DNA of 52,696 nucleotides from an uncultured Prevotella sp. (GTDB taxonomy: Bacteria; Bacteroidota; Bacteroidia; Bacteroidales; Bacteroidaceae): NCBI GenBank assembly GCA_900322095.1, contig ONYS01000016.1:1-52696 (forward strand). The letters run 5' to 3'. A program made the translations under genes and the position numbers. The notes beneath the pieces were generated by a model that did not search any database, was not told where the DNA came from, and was given only the letters and a program-made list of their open reading frames with translations. This document shows positions 43,494 to 49,701 of the stretch, piece by piece (the first letter of the stretch is position 1; the number at the start of each line of letters is the position of its first letter).

Positions 43494-43958
43494 ATGAAGA
43501 AGATTATTTTGATGTCATTGGCTCTTGCAGCCGTCATGGGTGCCCACGCACAGTCATCATTGACCTCAACACTGGCAAAGGAAGCTGCCAAGACAGCACT
43601 GAGCAGTGCTGTCAGCAAGGTCACCGGCAACGCAACATCAAGCACTTCGTCAGTCAGCGACGCTCTTTCGGCAGCCAGCAAGGTAAGTTCTGTGGTCAGC
43701 AAGGCCCAGTCTGCTGCCAACACGATAAAGACCGTCAGCAGCGTTGCCAAGGCTACCGGTACCACATCGGCATTGACAAGCGCAGCTAAGACTGCGGCCA
43801 CCAATGCCGTGAAGGCAGAAGCCTCCAGCTTGGCCGAGAACGCCGTGGAGAAAGCACTGACATCAGCAAGCACTAGCAGCGCAAGCACTGCAAGCAAGGC
43901 TGCGGCAACGAAGAAAACTGCGACAACGAAGACAAAGAAGAAGAGCTCTAAGAAATAA
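43494..43958 (+). CDS. Ser/Ala/Thr-rich secreted protein with lysine-rich tail
   Basis: I recognise no family. The 154-aa product has a clear signal peptide (MKKIILMSLALAAVMGAHAQ). The body is almost entirely Ala, Ser, Thr, Val and Lys, predicted as amphipathic helix with loosely repeated patterns (AVSKV, AASKVSSVVSK, VSSVAK, SAAKTAAT). The last 25 residues are strongly basic (KKTATTKTKKKSSKK). There is not one aromatic residue after the signal. The composition resembles histone-H1-like tails, but export argues against a chromosome role; binding to acidic surface polymers is one possibility. Real translation is likely but unproven. Confidence 0.6.
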   Translation: MKKIILMSLALAAVMGAHAQSSLTSTLAKEAAKTALSSAVSKVTGNATSSTSSVSDALSAASKVSSVVSKAQSAANTIKTVSSVAKATGTTSALTSAAKTAATNAVKAEASSLAENAVEKALTSASTSSASTASKAAATKKTATTKTKKKSSKK

Positions 43959-44048
43959 GCCCAACTGCCTCTATTCGGACATCAATAACGCCGAATGGAT
44001 TTTATGCGAGCGAAGCAAAGCAATTCTATGTCCGAAGGACAATTTTCT

Positions 44049-44175
44049 GTTGTGAGCAGGCTTGTTGCCGAAGGCATGGGGATAAGTCCGGTCGGCCAGG
44101 CGCGAGCTTGCTCGCAAGCCATGCCGACCGGGCTTAGACCCAATGCGACGGCAGGAGCGGAAGCCTGCTCACAAC
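44049..44175. other. 127-nt giant imperfect hairpin
   Basis: The outer stem is GTTGTGAGCAGGCTT (44049-44063) with AAGCCTGCTCACAAC (44161-44175), 15 perfect pairs. Inside: TGCCG/CGGCA (44066-44070 / 44149-44153), GCAT/ATGC, then TAAGTCCGGTCGGC (44083-44096) with GCCGACCGGGCTTA (44123-44136), 14 pairs with one U-G. The tip is GGC/GCC and GCGAG-CTTG-CTCGC. About 45 pairs in total. It has no coding content or T tail. It is either a mobile palindromic element or the gene of a structured RNA. Confidence 0.75.
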
Positions 44176-44257
44176 CATTTTCCTCAAATATCATCACCCA
44201 CAGTATTTTTCCAATGCGCCGTTTTTTGGCTGCGGGGCAATAGCCTATCATCCTCAT

Positions 44258-44365
44258 GCTTTGGACGCTATGATAGTCCGTATTGAGAAAGCTGTCAGAG
44301 CAGTTGCAGGTCAACAGGGCAACGCACAAAGACAATATTGTGATATTATTATATCTCTGTCGTTT
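44258..44365 (-). pseudogene. Relic of a SusD-like lipoprotein N-terminus
   Basis: The minus-strand frame reads an export signal and lipobox (ILSLCVALLTCNC) followed by SDSFLNTDYHSV, which is the classic start of SusD-family lipoproteins (cysteine, then SDSFL-D/N-T-D). It has no ATG: a TAA precedes it and the only start is TTG at 44335. Similarity ends after about 36 codons, where unrelated sequence leading to the giant hairpin begins. No SusC-like gene is near. It is probably the remnant of a deleted polysaccharide-utilisation locus. Confidence 0.55.
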
Positions 44366-44488
44366 TAGTATTTATACGCCACCAAGGGCCGCAAGGCGTC
44401 ATTAGCACCTTTGGCGGGAAAGGGTAATTCTTTGTCAAGCGCTACCTGTGTAAAAGTCTAACAGTCATCAACAAAAGTCTGGAAAAAT

Positions 44489-44519
44489 TTTGCGTTGTCT
44501 CTGTTTTTTATTACTTTTG
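44489..44519 (+). promoter_or_regulatory. Promoter of tRNA-Arg
   Basis: TTTG (44489-44492) and TACTTTTG (44512-44519), spacing 19, located 16 bases before the tRNA. Confidence 0.75.
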
Positions 44520-44535
44520 CATTCGCATTATAATT

Positions 44536-44609
44536 GGACCCCTAGCTTAGCTGAATAGAGCGTCAGATTCCGGTTCTGAAGGTCGTGGGTTTGAATCCCA
44601 CGGGGTTCA
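44536..44609 (+). tRNA. tRNA-Arg (anticodon CCG)
   Basis: A full cloverleaf of 74 nt: acceptor GGACCCC with GGGGTTC (one G-U), a D arm beginning GCTTAGC, anticodon arm TCAGA-TTCCGGT-TCTGA with anticodon CCG (reads CGG), and T arm GTGGG-TTTGAAT-CCCAC, then discriminator A. CCA is not encoded. It has its own promoter and terminator. Confidence 0.95.
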
Positions 44610-44613
44610 CGGT

Positions 44614-44643
44614 AAGGTTGGCTAAATGGCCAACCTTTTTTTG
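44614..44643 (+). terminator. Terminator of tRNA-Arg
   Basis: AAGGTTGGC (44614-44622) pairs with GCCAACCTT (44629-44637), with a T run to 44642. Confidence 0.85.
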
Positions 44644-44687
44644 TGCAGAAACAATTATCAACACTCTCTTTCTACTGAATAATGGAT

Positions 44688-44775
44688 TGCTGACAACTGA
44701 GAGCAGAACTGCTGACAGCTGAGAGCAGAACTGCTGACAACTGAGAGCAGAACTGCCGACAGCTGTCAGCAAACA
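44688..44775. repeat. 22-bp tandem repeat array D (4 units)
   Basis: Units start at 44688, 44710, 44732 and 44754. They read TGCTGACARCTGAGAGCAG with a short AAC tail; the last ends GACAGCTGTCAGC as in array B. The flank ACTGA..ATGG-TTGCTGAC before the first unit also resembles that of array B. Between tRNA-Arg and the convergent carboxyltransferase gene. Confidence 0.9.
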
Positions 44776-44832
44776 TTAGCTCTCGGAAATGAAAGGTACT
44801 AATCCAGATTATCAACAGGCAAATAAAAAGAA

Positions 44833-44868
44833 ACCGGGCCAACGAAACTCTTGCTTCGTTGGCCCGGT
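44833..44868 (-). terminator. Terminator of the carboxyltransferase gene
   Basis: ACCGGGCCAACGAA (44833-44846) pairs perfectly with TTCGTTGGCCCGGT (44855-44868). On the minus strand it is followed by TTTCTTTTTATTT. Confidence 0.85.
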
Positions 44869-44899
44869 GATTATACTAAAGTTGTTGTTGTCTACTTGA

Positions 44900-46678
44900 C
44901 TATTCTGCGTGGTCGCGCTCGATGTAGGCAATCACGGCTCCCTTACTGATCTTGGAGCCTTGCTTGGCATTGATCTCTACAAGTTTGCCACCCAGGTCGG
45001 CCGGTACGGCCACGAATTCACCCCATGAGGTGAGGATGTAGCAGAACACGTCGCCTTCCTTGTACTCCTTGCCGATGTAAGGCTCAACGGCGGGAGCTGC
45101 CTCACCGTCGCCCTGGAACTCCCAGAACACCTGTCCCTTGACAGGAGCCACGATAGCGTCGGCCTTTGCGTGCTTGTAGGCTGCGGCCTCCTCGGGAGTC
45201 ATCTTTGCGCCCATCTTGGCATCTTTCTTAGCCTGCAGGTCGGTCAGGAAGTTCTTCTTGGCCTGACCGCTCTTGTAGTTGCGATACTGCTCGGGATGCA
45301 TAGCAAGCTCGAAGAGTTCCTCATCGTCCTTGCCGTAGTCCCAACCATTCTCGTCCATCTCCTTACGGAAGTCGGGCAGAGCGTCCTTGAGCAGAGTGTG
45401 AGGATCAGCATCGGTGAACTCGCGTCCCTGCTTTTTGGCCAGTTCCTTCAGCTCGGGAGCAATCTCGCCGGGCACCTTACCGCTCTTGCCGAGAATCATA
45501 CCCCACATCGAGTCGTCCATCATCACGAAGCGGCCCTTGCCCTGCTCCATGGTGAGGAGGTTCATCAGGGCGATGTTCTTCGTATATTGTGAGAACGGCG
45601 TCACCAATGGAGGATAACCCACACGAGGCCACACGTAAGCCACCTCGTCGAAGAGCTTGATGAGCAGGTCGTCCATAGAGAGTTCTTCCTCGCCCTTCTT
45701 CTTGCGGAGGTTGTTGATAGTAGTGCGCATGCCACCCAGATCGGCCATCATGGAACCCATCATGCCGCCGGGCAGACCGCAGGTGAGCAGGAGGGAGCTC
45801 ATCACCTTGTTCTGCGGGTTGATGAAGTAGCCCAGCCACTCATCGATGAACTCCTGCGTGAGGGCGCGTGCCTTCATGTAGGCCTTCATGTTGATGTCGG
45901 CCACCTCGAAGCCTTCGTGCTTGAGCATGCTCTGCACGGAGATGACATCGGGATGCACCTTACCCCAAGAGAGAGGCTCGATGGCTGTATCGATAACGTC
46001 GGCACCATTGTTGCAGACTTCCAAAATAGAAGCCATGCTCAGTCCGGGACCGCTGTGGCCGTGATACTCGATGATGATGTCGGGATGCTTCTCCTTGATC
46101 ATCTTGGTCAGCTGACCAAGGAAAGCGGGCTGACCGATACCGGCCATATCCTTCAGACAGATTTCCTCTGCACCGGCCTCAATTTCCTGGTCGGCCAACT
46201 TGCTGTAATACTCCAGCGTGTGAACGGGAGAAGTGGTGATGCAGAGCGTGCCCTGCGGGGTCATGCCGGCCTCTTTGGCCCAACGGATGGAGGGAGCGAT
46301 GTTGCGGATATCATTCAATCCATCGAAGATTCTGGGGATGTCTACACCCTGAGCATGCTTCACCTGATACATCATCCGGCGCACATCGTCGGGCACGGGA
46401 TACATACGCAGCGCATTCAGACCGCGGTCAAGCATATGTGTCTTGATGCCTACCTCGTTGAAAGGCTTGCAGAATGCACGCACGGCATCATTAGGATTCT
46501 CGCCTGCAAGCAAGTTGACCTGCTCGAAAGCGCCACCATTGGTTTCTACTCGGGAAAAACACCCCATGTCAATAATGGCAGGGGCTATACGCTCCAGCTC
46601 ATCCTTGCGGGGCTGAAACTTACCGCTACTCTGCCACATATCCCGATAAACGAGACTGAACTGAATCTTTTTTTTCAT
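44900..46678 (-). CDS. Oxaloacetate decarboxylase/pyruvate carboxylase-type carboxyltransferase with degenerate biotinyl domain
   Basis: Protein of 592 aa. The TIM-barrel carboxyltransferase domain (about 5-300) has LVYRDMWQSSGKFQ, VNLLAGENPNDAVRAF, the LKDMAGIG lysine block and the metal histidines in EYHGHSGPGLSMAS. A PYC_OADA-type helical domain spans about 310-480. The C-terminal 75 residues keep the biotinyl/lipoyl fold (ADAIVAPVKGQV, KLVEINAKQGSKISKGAVIAYIE), but the hairpin that should read AMKM reads TSWGEF, so no lysine can be biotinylated. It would need a carrier in trans or have another job. It has its own promoter and terminator. Confidence 0.88.
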   Translation of the reverse strand: MKKKIQFSLVYRDMWQSSGKFQPRKDELERIAPAIIDMGCFSRVETNGGAFEQVNLLAGENPNDAVRAFCKPFNEVGIKTHMLDRGLNALRMYPVPDDVRRMMYQVKHAQGVDIPRIFDGLNDIRNIAPSIRWAKEAGMTPQGTLCITTSPVHTLEYYSKLADQEIEAGAEEICLKDMAGIGQPAFLGQLTKMIKEKHPDIIIEYHGHSGPGLSMASILEVCNNGADVIDTAIEPLSWGKVHPDVISVQSMLKHEGFEVADINMKAYMKARALTQEFIDEWLGYFINPQNKVMSSLLLTCGLPGGMMGSMMADLGGMRTTINNLRKKKGEEELSMDDLLIKLFDEVAYVWPRVGYPPLVTPFSQYTKNIALMNLLTMEQGKGRFVMMDDSMWGMILGKSGKVPGEIAPELKELAKKQGREFTDADPHTLLKDALPDFRKEMDENGWDYGKDDEELFELAMHPEQYRNYKSGQAKKNFLTDLQAKKDAKMGAKMTPEEAAAYKHAKADAIVAPVKGQVFWEFQGDGEAAPAVEPYIGKEYKEGDVFCYILTSWGEFVAVPADLGGKLVEINAKQGSKISKGAVIAYIERDHAE

Positions 46679-46991
46679 ATTTAGATTAAATTCCTAATCT
46701 GTATTAATAAATAAGTTTTTGTCTGCCATATCTATAAAAGGCAGGTTAGATAAGTACGGGCTACAAAATTAGACAAAAAAAATGGAATTCTGCTGATTGT
46801 GGTTGTTTTTTTATGATTTATAACGAATTAGTTGACATAGGTGCAGTCATTCTTGCTTGCAGAACAAAACAGAAGAGTACTCTGAAAGCGCTCAGAAGAT
46901 GACGAAAAAACCTGTTGCCAATATTCGTTGGGATACCTCTGCCCTACCCTCACACTGCATGGTAATCTGAAAGCAGACGAGTCACGACGGA
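46679..46991. other. Intergenic region upstream of the carboxyltransferase
   Basis: It holds the -7 box at 46764-46771 (minus) and a CTGCC/GGCAG hairpin in the leader (about 46726-46744). The remainder, to the YbjQ stop at 46992, shows no gene or repeat. Confidence 0.5.
46764..46771 (-). promoter_or_regulatory. -7 box for the carboxyltransferase gene
   Basis: The minus strand reads TAATTTTG about 85 bases before the ATG at 46678. Confidence 0.55.
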
Positions 46992-47309
46992 TCAGATCAC
47001 GACCGCCGTTCCGCTCGTGGCCACCATCATCATGGAGTTGTGGCTGCCGATGGTCTCATAGTCGATGTCGATACCCACGACAGCATTGGCACCCAAAGCT
47101 GCAGCACGGTCACTCATTTCCTTCAAGGAAGTGTCCTTCGCCTCGCGGAGAACGTTCTCATAGCTTCCGCTTCTGCCGCCAACAATGTCGCGTACGCCAG
47201 CAAGGAAATCCTTCACAAAATTGGCACCGATAATGGTCTCTCCAGTAACGATACCTTTGTACTCCTTAATCACTTGACCTTCAATGGTCGGGGTTGTTGA
47301 TAAAAGCAT
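46992..47309 (-). CDS. YbjQ/UPF0145 family protein
   Basis: Small soluble protein of 105 aa covering the whole UPF0145 domain: a start like [23 protein letters not shown], then the conserved [53 protein letters not shown] and a glycine-containing C-terminus. The family forms pentamers; a heavy-metal-binding role has been suggested but is not established. It is 21 bases after the DUF4186 gene on the same strand, so likely the last gene of a three-gene unit beginning at 48659. Confidence 0.9.
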   Translation of the reverse strand: MLLSTTPTIEGQVIKEYKGIVTGETIIGANFVKDFLAGVRDIVGGRSGSYENVLREAKDTSLKEMSDRAAALGANAVVGIDIDYETIGSHNSMMMVATSGTAVVI

Positions 47310-47330
47310 AAGATGAAATTAGATGATTGT

Positions 47331-47801
47331 TCAATAATTTCGGTGCAGCCACTTCATGATGACATCCACGACATAGGCTTGCTCGTCGGCTGTGAGCTGG
47401 CGACCTTTGGGTATGCCATGCCACTTCTGAAGACAGTTGCGGCAACAGCAGCCCGTGGCATGCTGCGCGATGAATGGAGGGAAGATGCCATGGCGCATGG
47501 GCGTCTGGCGGCCGTCGTTGGCAATATAAGCGGGAGCCAGCCTGCGGGCTATGACTTGGGCCGTATCTCTCCTCAGCTTGGCCCAGCCTTTCTCCTCTAT
47601 ATAGCTACGGTCCTTGGCGTTGAGATAAAAACTGCTTCTGAACTTTGATTGAGCCAGGCGCTCGAAGAGGTCGGTAAAATCCATTTTCTGAGGGGGCTGT
47701 AGCTCCGTCGGCTGACCATCGAGGCTACAATTTTCATCCTCATCGGGCTCGAACCCCGGAAGATCAAAGAAGCTGCCTTCAAGCTCATCACGACTTTTCA
47801 T
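47331..47801 (-). CDS. DUF4186 family protein
   Basis: Protein of 156 aa. The first 38 residues are acidic and variable. The rest is a DUF4186 domain: LFERLAQSKFRSSFYLNAKDRSYIEEKG, then ARRLAPAYIANDGRQTPMRHG, and the cysteine/histidine cluster IAQHATGCCCRNCLQKWHGIPKGR, which looks like a metal site. It ends in a helix (EEQ-like ADEQAYVVDVIMKWL). Function unknown. It starts 6 bases after the stop of the gene at 47808, suggesting one transcript. Confidence 0.85.
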   Translation of the reverse strand: MKSRDELEGSFFDLPGFEPDEDENCSLDGQPTELQPPQKMDFTDLFERLAQSKFRSSFYLNAKDRSYIEEKGWAKLRRDTAQVIARRLAPAYIANDGRQTPMRHGIFPPFIAQHATGCCCRNCLQKWHGIPKGRQLTADEQAYVVDVIMKWLHRNY

Positions 47802-47807
47802 ACCGAC

Positions 47808-48659
47808 CTACTCCGTTTGCTCCAAAGCTTTCTTCGATAGCTGGTCGGCTATCTTCTTGGCTTTCTTGTTCACCTCGCCGATGTTCTTCTTCTTGTAATA
47901 GCTGCGTGAGGCGCCATCGCTGCTCAGCACCAGCGAGTCGCCATCGAGATAGGCGATATCGCACGTGTCGTTGTGAAGATTCACCACCGTCATGTTTCCT
48001 TTGCTGTCCTCTTTAGGCGTTCCGCTGACGATGATGAACTTGCCATTCCAGATATGCCAAGCCGTGAAATAGCCCAACGCAGGATAGACCACCGGGCTCT
48101 CGTCGGCCACCGAGGGATCCTCGCGGATATAGCCAACGCTCTGTGCCATCCAGTTTTGCTTCACCCAGAAACCGTATTCGCGGGGGATGTAATAGGTCTG
48201 CTTCAGCGAGTCGGGCATGGCTGCCAGCTTTCGGGCCTGCTCGCGGTTGCTCATGTTGGTGAAGTCCTTGAGTTTTGGCATGACAATGTAGCACCAGATG
48301 CCCATCAGGTCTTCCAAGTCGATGACGAGTGTGGCCTTCTTCTTGTCGTTGGGATCCAAAACCAGCGCCAAGCGGTCGCCAATGCTCACCTTGCCACGAA
48401 TATTTCCCGCGCGGGTGGCATCGAGAATGTTGTAAGTGACGGGATCACTGTTGTCGAGGGGAAGCAGTACGATCACCGTATCGTTGCAACCCTCGCAAGC
48501 CAGTCCATAGACGGTCTTGTCGCCCTTCATCGTCGTAGTGAGCAGTTTCTCTTGTTTTTCCTTGGGCTTGAATGTACTGTTGGAATTGAAAACCACATCA
48601 AGGACACAAAACAAGACAAACAGTCCCAGTATCGTGTAGACAATGTATTTCTTCTTCAT
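47808..48659 (-). CDS. Membrane-anchored protein of unknown function
   Basis: Protein of 283 aa that I cannot place in a named family. One N-terminal transmembrane helix or uncleaved signal (residues about 5-23, YIVYTILGLFVLFCVLDVVF) is followed by an extracytoplasmic beta-rich region. This has a GLACEGC cysteine pair, YNILDATRAGNIRGKVSIGDRLALVLDP and a later WNGKFIIVSGTPKEDSKGNMTVVNL. The C-terminus is lysine-rich. The central text resembles lipocalin-like calycin strands, but this is weak. It heads a likely unit with DUF4186 and YbjQ. Confidence 0.7.
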   Translation of the reverse strand: MKKKYIVYTILGLFVLFCVLDVVFNSNSTFKPKEKQEKLLTTTMKGDKTVYGLACEGCNDTVIVLLPLDNSDPVTYNILDATRAGNIRGKVSIGDRLALVLDPNDKKKATLVIDLEDLMGIWCYIVMPKLKDFTNMSNREQARKLAAMPDSLKQTYYIPREYGFWVKQNWMAQSVGYIREDPSVADESPVVYPALGYFTAWHIWNGKFIIVSGTPKEDSKGNMTVVNLHNDTCDIAYLDGDSLVLSSDGASRSYYKKKNIGEVNKKAKKIADQLSKKALEQTE

Positions 48660-48757
48660 TGTTTCAAATTATTTTTCCATTTCTGCATCAATCAGACAAG
48701 CCTGACAGGCGGACGGCAGTCCTGCCACTGTTATAGACTTACCTCAAAGACCGCTGC

Positions 48758-48765
48758 AAAGTTAC
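48758..48765 (-). promoter_or_regulatory. -7 box for the 48659-46992 unit
   Basis: The minus strand reads TAACTTTG about 99 bases before the ATG at 48659. The leader contains GGCA/TGCC and GCCTGACAGGC-type short hairpins. Confidence 0.6.
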
Positions 48766-48834
48766 AAAAAATCATTTAAAAACATTTTTTACGACAACAT
48801 TTTTAGTTTAGAGGGCGATAAAAAAGTTGATTGC

Positions 48835-49701
48835 TCACACATTGCCCAATTTCACTCGCTTGATACCTTCTTCTTTGGCTATTGCCCGGGCCTGTTCCAG
48901 TTCGGCCAACGGCGTCGGCTGCAAGTCAGGCATTCTGTACTGCGGGAAGAAGCGCGTGATGTGGAGCGGCACATCGGCAAATCCGTTCTCCACCAGCCAA
49001 TGGCACATGGCGCGCGTCATCTTTGGGTCATCATTAACGGTCGGGATGAGCAGATGGGTGATCTCCAGCCACACGCCGGCTTCCCGGACGGCCTTCAGCG
49101 TGTCAAGCACTGGCTGCAGCGAAGCCCCGGAGACCTGATGATAGATAGCGTCGCTGAAGGATTTCAGATCGATATTTGCTGCATCCAGGTATGGCAGCAA
49201 ATCCTGCAGGGGCTTCTGACATACGTAGCCAGCTGATACGAGGATGTTTCTCATACCGGAGTCGTGGGCCAGCCGGGCCGTGTCGCGCATGTATTCCATC
49301 CACGTGAGCGGCTCGGTGTAGGTATAGGCTATCTGATCCTGATGGTAGCGGCGGGCCAACTCTATCAAGCCCTCTGGCGAAAGGTCCTCCGAAGGCACAT
49401 CAGAGGGTCGGACCTGAGAGATGTCGTGATTCTGGCAGTTCTTACAGGAGAGATTGCATCCCGTGCAGGCTATCGACAGGCATTCGCTGCCCGGATGATA
49501 CCAAGCCAGCGGTTTCTTCTCGATGGGGTCGATGGTCAGCGCACACGGATGACCGTAGGCCTCGCTATAGAGTTTTCCGTCACGGCAGACACGGCTGCGG
49601 CAGCGCCCACGGCCTCCTTCGGCGATGACGCAATGGTGCGGACAAAGGTCGCATCTTACTTTTCCATCATACAAAAGATGATAATATTCAGCCTCTTTCA
49701 T
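48835..49701 (-). CDS. amrS: AmmeMemoRadiSam system radical SAM enzyme
   Basis: Radical SAM protein of 288 aa (COG1180 type). The [4Fe-4S] motif is C82-x3-C86-x2-C89 in CTGCNLSCKNC. An N-terminal cysteine-rich segment (CDLCPHHC, CRSRVC at about 17-39) may bind a further metal. The AdoMet-binding region includes AYTYTEPLTWMEYM and VSAGYVC, and KSFSDAIYH follows. The family always occurs with MEMO and AMMECR1 domains; its reaction is unknown. Its ATG overlaps the stop of the fused MEMO-AMMECR1 gene (ATGA at 49698-49701), so the two are translated together. Confidence 0.93.
   Translation of the reverse strand: MKEAEYYHLLYDGKVRCDLCPHHCVIAEGGRGRCRSRVCRDGKLYSEAYGHPCALTIDPIEKKPLAWYHPGSECLSIACTGCNLSCKNCQNHDISQVRPSDVPSEDLSPEGLIELARRYHQDQIAYTYTEPLTWMEYMRDTARLAHDSGMRNILVSAGYVCQKPLQDLLPYLDAANIDLKSFSDAIYHQVSGASLQPVLDTLKAVREAGVWLEITHLLIPTVNDDPKMTRAMCHWLVENGFADVPLHITRFFPQYRMPDLQPTPLAELEQARAIAKEEGIKRVKLGNV

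Larger units (their letters stand above)
43959..44535. other. Gene-free accessory stretch
   Basis: It contains a small ATTCGG/CCGAAT hairpin near 43974-43997, a TGTCC/GGACA hairpin near 44029-44041, the giant hairpin at 44049-44175, a SusD-like relic at 44258-44365 and the tRNA promoter at 44489-44519. No intact gene. Confidence 0.55.

Noticed and set aside
43982-44335. A 117-aa minus-strand protein across the giant hairpin
   Set aside because: Only the first 26 codons resemble a lipoprotein (a SusD relic). The rest is translation of the hairpin and has no ATG start.
44563-44772. Minus-strand open frame across tRNA-Arg and array D
   Set aside because: It overlaps a clear tRNA and its terminator, and its C-terminal part is just translated tRNA sequence.
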